Positions 16,367-23,931 of a DNA stretch of 33,007 nucleotides are shown piece after piece. The DNA comes from Lachnospiraceae bacterium (GTDB lineage: Bacteria; Bacillota; Clostridia; Lachnospirales; Lachnospiraceae). The translations under genes and the position numbers were made by a program. Location of the stretch: the NCBI GenBank assembly GCA_030825115.1, contig JAPJQL010000009.1:61603-94609 (forward strand), read 5' to 3'. Numbering within the stretch: the stretch's first letter is position 1; the number at the start of each line of letters is the position of its first letter. The notes below the pieces were generated by a model. It worked only from the letters and a program-made list of their open reading frames with translations. It did not search any database and had not been told where the DNA came from.

Positions 16367-17455
16367 ATGGATGGTACGCGGGAAGGCTTAAGCCAGCTGC
16401 TTGAGCAGATCACATTGCCGGATGAGAGGGCTTTGGCTGCCAGCAGGCGGCATTGGGATAACATTGCCAAGCCGCTTAAGGGGCTTGGGATCATGGAAGA
16501 ACTGATCATAAAAATCGCCGGAATACAAGGGCGGGAAGACGTGGAACTGGAGAAGAAAGCGGTCATCGTCATGTGCAGTGACAACGGAGTTGTGGCAGAA
16601 GGTGTGACGCAGACAGACAGCCATGTGACAGCGGTCGTGACTGAGAATTTTGCCCGGGGCATCGCAAGCGTCAACCGCATGGCAGCGGTGGCCGGAGCCG
16701 ATGTGATCCCAGTGGATATCGGAGTTGCAGAAGATTTAAGAGAGCCGGGGATCCTGAACCGGAAGATTGCTTACGGGACAAAAAATTTCGCCAAAGAACC
16801 GGCGATGAGTGAAGCCGAAGCGGTACAGGGCATCCTGACAGGCATGGAGATCGTAAAGGAATGTAAGGCGAAGGGATATCATCTGCTGGCGACCGGAGAG
16901 ATGGGGATTGGGAACACCACCACCAGCAGCGCGATGGCAAGCGTACTTTTGAATGTCCCGGTGACTTCTGTGACAGGAAAAGGGGCCGGACTTTCAGACG
17001 CAGGGCTCAGACGGAAAGTGGCAGTCATTGAAGAGGCCGTGAAGCGCAGGAAGCCGGACCCTGCGGACGTCCTGTCCGTGTTGTCCAACCTGGGTGGATT
17101 TGATATCGCCGGTATGACGGGCGTGTTTTTAGGCGGGGCGTTATATCGGATCCCTGTTGTGATGGACGGGGTGATTTCTTCTGTGGCGGCTTTGGCGGCG
17201 GCAAGGCTGTGCCCGGAGTCTGTGCACTATATGCTGGCCTCTCACCTGAGCAATGAACCGGCGGGAGCCATGATCATGAAAGAACTGGGGCTGGAACCGG
17301 TGATCCACGGAAGGCTGGCCCTTGGCGAAGGAACCGGTGCCGTCATGCTGTTTCCGCTTCTGGAGATGGCCTATGAGGTCTATTTGGAAAACAGCACGTT
17401 CGAGAATATAAAAATAGAGGCATATGAGCATTTCGACGGAAACGGGGAAATGTAA
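16367..17455 (+). CDS. cobT: nicotinate-nucleotide:dimethylbenzimidazole phosphoribosyltransferase
   Basis: 362-aa CobT, which activates the lower-ligand base to its alpha-ribotide for attachment to the corrin. Visible signatures are VIVMCSDNGVVAEGVTQT, TGEMGIGNTTTSSAMASVLL, and the catalytic Glu321 in LALGEGTGAV, corresponding to the general base of the Salmonella enzyme. The SD AGGAGAG precedes the ATG. No lower-ligand synthesis gene (bluB or bza) is in the window, so the base used is unknown. The stop is 13 nt before cobU. Confidence 0.96.
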   Translation: MDGTREGLSQLLEQITLPDERALAASRRHWDNIAKPLKGLGIMEELIIKIAGIQGREDVELEKKAVIVMCSDNGVVAEGVTQTDSHVTAVVTENFARGIASVNRMAAVAGADVIPVDIGVAEDLREPGILNRKIAYGTKNFAKEPAMSEAEAVQGILTGMEIVKECKAKGYHLLATGEMGIGNTTTSSAMASVLLNVPVTSVTGKGAGLSDAGLRRKVAVIEEAVKRRKPDPADVLSVLSNLGGFDIAGMTGVFLGGALYRIPVVMDGVISSVAALAAARLCPESVHYMLASHLSNEPAGAMIMKELGLEPVIHGRLALGEGTGAVMLFPLLEMAYEVYLENSTFENIKIEAYEHFDGNGEM

Positions 17456-17468
17456 ACGGAGGAAGAGA

Positions 17469-18026
17469 ATGCTGATCGTAGTAACCGGAGGGAGCGGGAG
17501 CGGGAAATCGGAATATGCGGAAAACCTGGCGATGTCCTTGGGGAAACGGCGGGTTTACGCCGCCACCATGATGGTGTATGACGAAGAAGGCAGGGAACGG
17601 GTCAGGCGGCACAGAAGGATGCGGGAAAACAAGGGTTTTCATACGTTGGAATGTCCGGTGGACTTAGAAACCATCACGGCCTTCGGGGATACGGAAAGCG
17701 CGGTAGTCCTTTTGGAGTGCATGTCCAACCTGGTGGCAAACGAAATGTTTATGCCGGACGGCAAAAACAGAAGCGGGGAGCAGACGGCAAAAAAAATCCT
17801 CAGGGGGATTCAGGCGGTCATCGGCCGGTGCAGTCATCTGGTCGTAGTGACCAATGAAGTTTTTTCTGACGGAAATACCTATGATCCCGGGACCGAAGAC
17901 TATATCAGGGCGTTGGGTATCGTCAACTGCGGGCTGGCAGCCATGGCAGACCGCGTGGTGGAGGTGGTCTGCGGGATACCGGTGGACTGTCTTTTGCAAA
18001 AGGGAAAGGAGCTGGAAAAACGATGA
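17469..18026 (+). CDS. cobU: adenosylcobinamide kinase / adenosylcobinamide-phosphate guanylyltransferase
   Basis: 185-aa bifunctional CobU that phosphorylates and then guanylylates adenosylcobinamide. P-loop GGSGSGKS at residues 7-14; His48 in RVRRHRRMR corresponds to the guanylylated His; VVLLECMSNLVANEMF and VVVTNEVFSDGN supply the Walker-B-like and Asn-Glu-Val segments. The frame is open to an earlier ATG at 17424 inside cobT, but GGAGG at 17458-17462 sits 6 nt before 17469, and the P-loop position fits this start. It overlaps cobS by 4 nt (ATGA). Confidence 0.95.
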   Translation: MLIVVTGGSGSGKSEYAENLAMSLGKRRVYAATMMVYDEEGRERVRRHRRMRENKGFHTLECPVDLETITAFGDTESAVVLLECMSNLVANEMFMPDGKNRSGEQTAKKILRGIQAVIGRCSHLVVVTNEVFSDGNTYDPGTEDYIRALGIVNCGLAAMADRVVEVVCGIPVDCLLQKGKELEKR

Positions 18027-18781
18027 TAAAACCGTTTTTGATCGCGCTTTCGATGTACTCGAAGATTCCTGTGCCAAAGGTGGAGTGGACGGAGGAAGGG
18101 ATGAAATATGCGCTTTGTTTTTTTCCAGTAGTCGGTCTTTTTGAGGGGATTCTTTTCACAGCAGTCTGGTGGCTGACAGGGCGGCTGGGGTTTGGAGCCG
18201 TCTTTCAGGCGGCCGTCCTCACTGCACTGCCGGTGTTTCTTACGGGCGGGATCCATGTGGACGGGTTTCTGGATACGATGGATGCGCTCAGTTCCTGGCA
18301 GCCGCGGGAACGGAAACTGGAAATCCTGAAAGATTCCCATACGGGCGCGTTTGCCATCATTGGCGGAATCCTGTATTTTCTTTTGTATGCAGGCGGGATT
18401 TCAGAGATCCGTCAGATGAGGACGGCGGTATTGGTCAGCCTTGGTTTTATCCTGTCAAGAATCCTCAGCGCAGGTTCTTTGAGCGTGCTGAAAAATGCGA
18501 AGCGGGATGGACTGGCATATACCTTCATGTCGGCGGCCCACAAGAGCAGGACCAGAGCGGTATTATTGCTGGAGCTGATCGTGACAGGCGGCCTGATGCT
18601 GTTTGCCGGACCTGTCACGGCAGGGATCATGGCAGGGCTGGCGGCAGCCGTATGGCTGTATTATTGGAAGATGTCTTACCGTCAGTTTGGCGGAATAACC
18701 GGAGACCTGGCAGGATTTTTCCTTCAGGTCTGCGAACTGATGATGCTTTATGGGGCCGTGATTGCCGATAAACTCATGTAG
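18023..18781 (+). CDS. cobS: adenosylcobinamide-GDP ribazoletransferase (cobalamin synthase)
   Basis: 252-aa integral membrane enzyme that joins the activated corrin to alpha-ribazole (phosphate). The diagnostic acidic metal-binding loop GGIHVDGFLDTMDALSSW, followed by LKDSHTGAFAIIGG, lies around residues 74-115, and several hydrophobic helices follow. Near the end SYRQFGGITGDLAGFF matches the conserved GGxTGD motif. Translationally coupled to cobU. A 39-nt gap separates it from the next, CobU-like gene. Confidence 0.95.
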   Translation: MIKPFLIALSMYSKIPVPKVEWTEEGMKYALCFFPVVGLFEGILFTAVWWLTGRLGFGAVFQAAVLTALPVFLTGGIHVDGFLDTMDALSSWQPRERKLEILKDSHTGAFAIIGGILYFLLYAGGISEIRQMRTAVLVSLGFILSRILSAGSLSVLKNAKRDGLAYTFMSAAHKSRTRAVLLLELIVTGGLMLFAGPVTAGIMAGLAAAVWLYYWKMSYRQFGGITGDLAGFFLQVCELMMLYGAVIADKLM

Positions 18782-18820
18782 GCGTGTCCCACAACCGAAA
18801 TAAGAACGGAGAAAGAAGAG

Positions 18821-19198
18821 ATGGAACTGTATGTAGGAGGGCGCTGCCAGGGAAAGCTGGACTATGTCTTAACGAAGCTGGGGCGGGAAGCCGTCATTGC
18901 TGATGGAGAGACATACCCGCTGGACTGCCCGGAGCAGGCTGATGTTTTGAACCATTTTCATCTGCTGGTGAGGCGGCTGGCCGCCGGGGGCAGGGATATA
19001 TCCGGCTATGCGAATGAAATTGCTGCAAAAAATCCCCGGATCGTGATCATCTGCGATGAGGTGGGGATGGGGATCGTCCCAGCGGACGCGTTTGAGCGGA
19101 GATACCGGGAGGCAGTCGGCAGATGCTGCTGCATGCTGGCGGAGCAGGCCGGGCATGTGGAGCGGGTTGTCTGCGGAAGGGGCATGGTACTGAAATGA
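18821..19198 (+). CDS. short, degenerate CobU-like protein
   Basis: 125-aa protein resembling a shortened CobU. The N-terminus MELYVGGRCQGK aligns with the CobU P-loop, but the usual SGKS is QGK, so the nucleotide site is altered. The middle (with the guanylylated His segment and ATA motif) is reduced or missing. The C-terminal part, DEVGMGIVPADAFERRYREAVGR at residues about 79-101 followed by ERVVCGRGMVLK, is a clear CobU-type ending. An SD (GGAG) precedes the ATG, and the stop overlaps the cbiB start by four bases, so it is expressed as part of the operon and not obviously a decayed relic. It may have a non-catalytic or altered role next to the complete CobU. Confidence 0.75.
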   Translation: MELYVGGRCQGKLDYVLTKLGREAVIADGETYPLDCPEQADVLNHFHLLVRRLAAGGRDISGYANEIAAKNPRIVIICDEVGMGIVPADAFERRYREAVGRCCCMLAEQAGHVERVVCGRGMVLK

Positions 19199-20169
19199 TA
19201 GCCGGACATGTTGTGAGCCTGACCGCAGGCTTTCTGTTGGACTTGTTGTTTGGCGATCCCGCCTGCATCCCCCACCCAATCCGGGGGATGGGAAGGACGA
19301 TCGGCTGGTGTGAGAAGACGGTCAGAAGATGGAGCGGAGGCAGCCAGAAGAGACAGCTTGTGGGCGGTATCCTGCTGGTGCTGGCAAACCTGCTGTTTTG
19401 GGGGATGTTTTCCTTTGGAATCTGTACCGCGGCATACCGGATGAACCGCTATCTGGGAATTGCTGTAGAGAGTTTTCTGTGCTTTCAGCTTTTGGCGGCA
19501 AAGAGCCTGAAGTCGGAGAGCATGAAGGTGTATCACGCCTTAAAAAACGGCACGCTGGAAGATGCGAGGAGAGCGGTCTCCATGATTGTAGGCAGGGATA
19601 CGCAGAATTTGACGGAGGAGGGAGTGACGAAAGCCGCGGTAGAGACGGTTGCGGAGAATCTGGCGGACGGCGTGATCGCCCCTCTGTTCTATATGGCGCT
19701 TGGCGGAGCTTTTTTCGGGTATCTGTATAAGACCGTGAATACGATGGATTCGATGATTGGATATAAAGATGAAAAATATCTCTACATCGGCCGTGCAGCC
19801 GCAAAGCTGGACGATGTCTGCAACTATATTCCGGCGAGGCTGTCCGCCCTTTTGATGGTCCTCAGCTGCCCCTTTTGCGGGCTGGATGCCCGCGGCGCGT
19901 GGCGCATGTGGCGCAGGGACGGAAGGAACCATGCAAGCCCCAATTCCGCGCAGACCGAGGCGGCTGCGGCAGGGGCGCTGGGGATTTTGCTTGCGGGAGA
20001 TGCGTGGTATTTTGGGAAATTATATCAAAAGAAGACGATTGGGGAGAAGTGCAGGGAGGTTGTGGCCGGGGATATTGTGAAGGTGAACCGATTGATGTAC
20101 ATATCCTCAGGACTGGCGGTCATTCTGATTCTTTTTGTGGCATTTATTTTGGGGATTTGGGCGGGATAA
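19195..20169 (+). CDS. cbiB: adenosylcobinamide-phosphate synthase
   Basis: 324-aa membrane enzyme attaching the aminopropanol (phosphate) side chain to cobyric acid. LDLLFGDPACIPHPIRGMGRTI at the N-terminus is diagnostic, with DTQNLTEEGVTKAAVETVAENLADGVIAPLFY (shown here only as a landmark near residues 130-165) and NTMDSMIGYKDEKY later. The frame extends upstream to 19123, but the ATG at 19195 overlaps the previous stop (ATGA) and begins exactly where the family begins. It ends the first cob block. A hairpin follows at 20184. Confidence 0.94.
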   Translation: MIAGHVVSLTAGFLLDLLFGDPACIPHPIRGMGRTIGWCEKTVRRWSGGSQKRQLVGGILLVLANLLFWGMFSFGICTAAYRMNRYLGIAVESFLCFQLLAAKSLKSESMKVYHALKNGTLEDARRAVSMIVGRDTQNLTEEGVTKAAVETVAENLADGVIAPLFYMALGGAFFGYLYKTVNTMDSMIGYKDEKYLYIGRAAAKLDDVCNYIPARLSALLMVLSCPFCGLDARGAWRMWRRDGRNHASPNSAQTEAAAAGALGILLAGDAWYFGKLYQKKTIGEKCREVVAGDIVKVNRLMYISSGLAVILILFVAFILGIWAG

Positions 20170-20183
20170 GCTTTTTTAAAATA

Positions 20184-20211
20184 GCCAGTCCGAAAGAATT
20201 TGCGGACTGGC
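20184..20211. terminator. bidirectional terminator-like hairpin between cbiB and the leftward AlbA gene
   Basis: GCCAGTCCG (20184-20192) and CGGACTGGC (20203-20211), a 9-bp perfect stem. On the minus strand it is followed by TATTTT, which suits termination of the leftward gene ending at 20256. On the plus strand the T-run is poor, so cbiB termination is less sure. Confidence 0.6.
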
Positions 20212-20255
20212 AGCATCAGCAGAGTAATACGATTGTTTAATTGTGTTAAAGATAA

Positions 20256-21590
20256 TTATAGAATGATCCACCGTCCTTTTTGGCTGGAACCTTCTCTTTT
20301 TATAATACCAGATTTTTTCATGGATTCCATATAATACTTTACTGTACTATATTTTTCGCCAATATGATCTGCAATCTTTTTTTGCGATAGTGTTGGCTCC
20401 TCTTGGATAGCTTTCAAGATACGTGTGACTACGGAATTATTGTCACCTTGGTTAGCTTGGTTAGTAGCTTGGTCTGTATTACTAACCAAGCTTTTGAACA
20501 TCACCATGATGTCTTCTCTCTTAATCGTATATTCCGGCATAGGGTTTCCGGCTTCTTTACAGCTATCTTTGATTTTTTCAATTCCACGCCCCCATGCTTC
20601 GATAAAACCAGCTCTGAAGAAAGTATTGGCGATCAAAGGATTATAAGGTCTGGATCGATGTTTTCCCATCAAATCATTGACTGTCCAATCTTCTGGAAAA
20701 ATACAATCATTTGCGATGTAAATTTTATTCGTATATACACTGATTTGAATGGGAATCAATGCTCCATAGAATTTGTGTGCGATAGCATTGAAAACTGCTT
20801 CCCTAATTGCATCTTTAGGAAAAGGATAAGTTTCTACTCGCGTTATGCCATTATAAGAAATCTCCGCTTTCAGGTATTTTGTAAATATAAGATCAACTAC
20901 TCTGTCTGCTTGAGATATTAAAGACCCGTGTATCTCATCCTGATATCGTAGTTCAGAATCTGATTCAAAATAGCCAATTTTAATATATGCTCCTGGAATC
21001 CATTTTTCGGGATTATGGTGAAAAAGTAAAATGGCAGCTCTTCTTAATTGAGCATTTTCAAGTAAGTTTAAGCTGTCAAGTAATTGTTCATTTGTAGCAT
21101 CAATATCCTTCTTGTCCATTCGTTTGCTGCGAACAGCTTGTTCCCGAAAGATGTCAAAACTGTCATTTCTCAAGTCTTGTATTGTTACCCCTTGGACTGG
21201 TACGCTGTCCCAAGTAATGCCGGTTTTTTGTAATAGAAAGTGGTTAAGTGCCTGTCCTTTTAACTGTTGCTTTGTACTCCCGCTTCGATAATGATATTCA
21301 CCCTTATAATTGACTGGATAGCTGTTCGGGCTCACGCAGATTTCAATATAGTCCCTTCCACTTTCTGTCAGTAAATTTACATCTACAATAATACCAAGGA
21401 CATCTCGAACCTTATTAGGTATATCCTCTAGTAGTTTTTTACTGTCCTGAATACCGACTATTGTGCCATCATCATTTGTACCAATATAAATCTTTCCACC
21501 TTGTGCATTTGCAAAGCCACAAATCCATTTTAGGTATTCATCTCGCCAAGACTCTTTCCATTCAATATTTTGGCTTTCTGCCACCAGCAT
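20256..21590 (-). CDS. Schlafen/AlbA_2-domain protein with C-terminal winged helix (RecG-like regulator family)
   Basis: 444-aa protein. Residues about 5-120 form an AlbA_2 (Schlafen-type) domain, with SQNIEWKESW, FANAQGGKIYIGTNDDGTIVGI and YHYRSGSTKQQL. A middle region with KDAIREAVFNAIAHKFY and GRGIEKIKDSCKEAG matches the ATPase-like C-terminal part of the family often annotated as RecG-like helicase or transcriptional regulator. The last 65 residues form a winged-helix (TLSQKKIADHIGEKYSTVKYYMESMKKSGIIKREG). Its function is not established. It is clearly more AT-rich than its neighbours and points the opposite way between the two cobalamin blocks, which suggests later insertion. The SD AAGGAGG is only 3 nt from the ATG, but there is no better start. 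Confidence 0.82.
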   Translation of the reverse strand: MLVAESQNIEWKESWRDEYLKWICGFANAQGGKIYIGTNDDGTIVGIQDSKKLLEDIPNKVRDVLGIIVDVNLLTESGRDYIEICVSPNSYPVNYKGEYHYRSGSTKQQLKGQALNHFLLQKTGITWDSVPVQGVTIQDLRNDSFDIFREQAVRSKRMDKKDIDATNEQLLDSLNLLENAQLRRAAILLFHHNPEKWIPGAYIKIGYFESDSELRYQDEIHGSLISQADRVVDLIFTKYLKAEISYNGITRVETYPFPKDAIREAVFNAIAHKFYGALIPIQISVYTNKIYIANDCIFPEDWTVNDLMGKHRSRPYNPLIANTFFRAGFIEAWGRGIEKIKDSCKEAGNPMPEYTIKREDIMVMFKSLVSNTDQATNQANQGDNNSVVTRILKAIQEEPTLSQKKIADHIGEKYSTVKYYMESMKKSGIIKREGSSQKGRWIIL

Positions 21591-21629
21591 ATACCTCCTT
21601 AATTTGTTACATGAAGATGTTTGAGTTTA

Positions 21630-21658
21630 ACAATATCACAAAAATATGAATTTATCAA
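21630..21658 (-). promoter_or_regulatory. possible promoter of the AlbA_2 gene
   Basis: On the minus strand: TTGATA (21658-21653), 17-nt spacer, TATTGT (21635-21630), upstream of the SD and ATG at 21590. Plausible match, not conclusive. Confidence 0.4.
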
Positions 21659-21761
21659 TAAATGTGATTAGGTAAGATAAATGCGTACAAAGAAAATTAT
21701 ATAAAATCCTTATAGAAGCAGAAATAAAAAAGAATTATTACAAGGAATCTAAAAAATGTAA

Positions 21762-21789
21762 TAGACACCTCCTGAATTTATGTTACAAT
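21762..21789 (+). promoter_or_regulatory. promoter upstream of the cobalamin riboswitch
   Basis: TAGACA (21762-21767), 16-nt spacer, TACAAT (21784-21789) with a TGT just before it (extended -10). Transcription would start near 21796, just ahead of the riboswitch. The remaining bases from 21591 to 21761 are AT-rich and hold nothing else that I can identify apart from the leftward promoter. Confidence 0.65.
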
Positions 21790-21809
21790 ACAAATGCTAC
21801 ATAAAATAA

Positions 21810-21985
21810 ATAGTCCGTCAGGTGCCCGTTGTTAAGATGGACGGGAGAATAGGGAAGCTGGGTGAAAATCCCACGCGGTCGCGCCGCTGTAAGAGAGGAG
21901 TCCCTGATCATAAGCCACCGGTTTTGGGAAGGCGATGAGGGATGATGAGGCTCAAGCCAGAAGACCTGCCTGAATGACTGGAAGC
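21810..21985 (+). promoter_or_regulatory. cobalamin (B12) riboswitch aptamer
   Basis: Contains the recognisable conserved core: GGGAAGCTGGGTGAAAATCC near 21852, GCCGCTGTAAGAG near 21883, and the B12 box AAGCCAGAAGACCTGCC at 21954-21970. Outer arms around GTCAGG (21817) and CCTGAATGAC (21969) can close the structure. It lies on the + strand upstream of the cobalt transporter genes and is followed by an intrinsic terminator, so high adenosylcobalamin should reduce expression of cbiMNQ-OK and the following genes. Aptamer limits are approximate. Confidence 0.95.
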
Positions 21986-22016
21986 ACAAGTTACGCATGA
22001 TGACTTGCTGTTGTTG

Positions 22017-22050
22017 ACACTGCGCCCTGGAAGATCTGTTCCGGGAGTGT
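22017..22050 (+). other. hairpin in the riboswitch expression platform
   Basis: ACACT (22017-22021) pairs with AGTGT (22046-22050), and inside it CCC/GGG and GGAA/TTCC pair around a 6-nt loop, with a small internal loop and a bulge. It lies between aptamer and terminator and may be the alternative (antiterminator) or a linker element. Confidence 0.45.
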
Positions 22051-22063
22051 GGTGTAAAAACAG

Positions 22064-22094
22064 AACCTGCAGAACGCGTACCTGCGGGTTTTTT
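22064..22094 (+). terminator. intrinsic terminator of the riboswitch
   Basis: AACCTGCAG (22064-22072) pairs with CTGCGGGTT (22082-22090), one G-U pair, followed by a run of six T (22089-22094). It sits 20 nt before the cbiM SD, the expected layout of a transcription-terminating B12 riboswitch. Confidence 0.85.
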
Positions 22095-22126
22095 GTTTCA
22101 CATTACCATCTTAAGGAGGTTGTTCG

Positions 22127-22885
22127 ATGAAAAGAACAGAAAAGAGGATCATGACACTCGCGGTGGCGATGGCGTTTACCTTTGGACTTACGGTGAACGC
22201 ATTTGCCATGCACATCATGGAGGGATTTTTGCCGGTGAAGTACTGCATTGCCTGGGGCGTTGTCTGTATACCGTTTCTTGCGGCAGGATTTGTATCCATC
22301 CAAAAGACCGTTGAGGCACACCGGAAGACTCTGCTGATCCTGGCGATGGCGGGCGCTTACGCGTTTGTGCTCTCCGCACTGAAGATTCCTTCCGTGACGG
22401 GCAGCAGTTCCCATCCGACAGGAACCGGGCTGGGGGCGATCCTTTTTGGTCCGTCTGCGATGAGCATCATCGGGATCATCGTATTGTTATTCCAGGCCGT
22501 CCTGCTGGCGCATGGGGGACTCACGACGCTGGGGGCCAATACCTTTTCCATGGCGGTCGCAGGTCCGTTTGTGGCGTGGGGGATCTACCGTCTCGGCGGA
22601 AAGCTGAAATGGAACCGCCATGTCACGGTATTTTTGGCGGCATGTCTTGGGGATTTGTTCACCTACTGCGTCACCTCTGTCCAGCTTGGGCTGGCGTACC
22701 CGTCCACGCCGGGCGGAGTGGGGGCGTCCGTGGCAAAATTCCTCACGGTTTTTGCGGTAACCCAGATTCCCCTTGCGATCATTGAAGGGATCGTGACGGT
22801 AGTGGTAGTGATGGGGCTGGAAACTTACGCAAAACCAGAACTGAAAGAGCTTGGATTTATGAAGGCAGGAGGTGCGGCGTCATGA
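22127..22885 (+). CDS. cbiM: cobalt ECF transporter substrate-binding membrane subunit
   Basis: 252-aa S-component for Co(II) uptake. A signal peptide of 27 residues ends in NAFA, leaving MHIMEGFLP as the mature N-terminus. That MHxMEG start, with His at position 2, supplies metal ligands in CbiM/NikM proteins (established). Further landmarks are KIPSVTGSSSHPTGTGLGAILFGP and QAVLLAHGGLTTLGANTFSMA. SD AAGGAGG at 22113-22119. First gene under the B12 riboswitch; its stop overlaps the cbiN start by 4 nt. Confidence 0.97.
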   Translation: MKRTEKRIMTLAVAMAFTFGLTVNAFAMHIMEGFLPVKYCIAWGVVCIPFLAAGFVSIQKTVEAHRKTLLILAMAGAYAFVLSALKIPSVTGSSSHPTGTGLGAILFGPSAMSIIGIIVLLFQAVLLAHGGLTTLGANTFSMAVAGPFVAWGIYRLGGKLKWNRHVTVFLAACLGDLFTYCVTSVQLGLAYPSTPGGVGASVAKFLTVFAVTQIPLAIIEGIVTVVVVMGLETYAKPELKELGFMKAGGAAS

Positions 22886-23178
22886 CAGGAAAGATGAAAA
22901 CGGTTTTGATCTTATTGCTGCTCTGCGTGCTAATCGCTGTCATCCCGCTGGCTGTCATCCGGGATTCCGAGTTTGGCGGGGCTGACGGAGCGGCGGAGGA
23001 ACTGATCACGGAAATCAACCCGGATTACGAGGCGTGGGCTTCTCCGGTATTTGAACTGCCGGGAGGGGAGACGGAAAGCCTTCTGTTCTGCCTTCAGGCA
23101 GCGCTGGGGGCGGGAGTCTTTGGCTACGGGTTCGGTGTTTTGAGGGAACGCTATAGGAAAGAAGAAAAGGAAAGCTGA
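22882..23178 (+). CDS. cbiN: cobalt transport accessory protein
   Basis: 98-aa protein with two membrane helices flanking a short extracytoplasmic loop. DSEFGGADGAAEELITEINPDYEAW is characteristic of CbiN, with the second helix at ALGAGVFGYGFGVL. It works with CbiM in loading cobalt. Coupled to cbiM by ATGA; cbiQ begins 1 nt after its stop. Confidence 0.95.
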   Translation: MTGKMKTVLILLLLCVLIAVIPLAVIRDSEFGGADGAAEELITEINPDYEAWASPVFELPGGETESLLFCLQAALGAGVFGYGFGVLRERYRKEEKES

Positions 23179-23179
23179 A

Positions 23180-23920
23180 ATGCTGATGATTGACAGTCTG
23201 GCATATGCATCCAGATTCAGACCCGTTCATCCGGGAAAAAAGGTACTTGCTGCCGTGTTGCTGCTCATAGCTGTGGTGACACTGCAAAGCATCACGTTTG
23301 GTGTGATCCTGACAGTCGGAATGGGGGCGTTGTCCGTATGGGGCGGGGGAACGCCTTTCAGGCTTTATGTCCGGCTGCTGAAAATCCCCATGCTTTTTAT
23401 TTTGTTAAGCCTGGCTGCGATTGTCGTGAATGTCACGGCCGGTCCGGCGGCTTCCGGCCAGGGAGCGCTTGACGGCAGCCTCATTGCCGTCAGGCTGGGT
23501 CCGGTCGTTTTAAGTGTTTTTTCGGAGGGAATCTTTCGGGGGGCAAAGCTGGCTGTCAGCGCGCTCGGAGCAGTATCCTGCATGTATTTTCTGGCGCTGT
23601 CCACCCCGCTCACCGATATTTTTTTTGTGCTTGAGAAAATAAAATGCCCGTTTTTAATCATTGAATTGATGCTGCTCATTTACCGGTTTGTCTTCTTGCT
23701 GTGGTCGATAGCCGGAGAGCTGAATCAAGCGGCCGACAGCCGGCTGGGCAACATCACCTTTTTTAAGTCGGTCCGCACGACAGGGCAGATGTTTGCCACA
23801 TTGTTCATCCGGGCGCTGAGGCGGTCTTCTGCGCTGTATGACGCGATGGAGTCGCGGGGATACAATGGGAAGATCCATGTCCTGCCCGGATTTCGGGCAA
23901 AGAATACGAAGAAATTGTGA
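23180..23920 (+). CDS. cbiQ: cobalt ECF transporter transmembrane (T) subunit
   Basis: 246-aa membrane T-component connecting the cobalt-binding CbiM/CbiN to the ATPase. It opens with MIDSLAYASRFRPVHPGKK, has several hydrophobic helices, and near the C-terminus carries FIRALRRSSALYDAMESRGYNG, the Ala-Arg-Gly coupling motif of T-components. An ATG at 23186 is an alternative start. The stop TGA at 23918-23920 overlaps a possible start of the next gene (TGATG). Confidence 0.94.
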   Translation: MLMIDSLAYASRFRPVHPGKKVLAAVLLLIAVVTLQSITFGVILTVGMGALSVWGGGTPFRLYVRLLKIPMLFILLSLAAIVVNVTAGPAASGQGALDGSLIAVRLGPVVLSVFSEGIFRGAKLAVSALGAVSCMYFLALSTPLTDIFFVLEKIKCPFLIIELMLLIYRFVFLLWSIAGELNQAADSRLGNITFFKSVRTTGQMFATLFIRALRRSSALYDAMESRGYNGKIHVLPGFRAKNTKKL

Positions 23921-23931
23921 TGGAGAATAAA

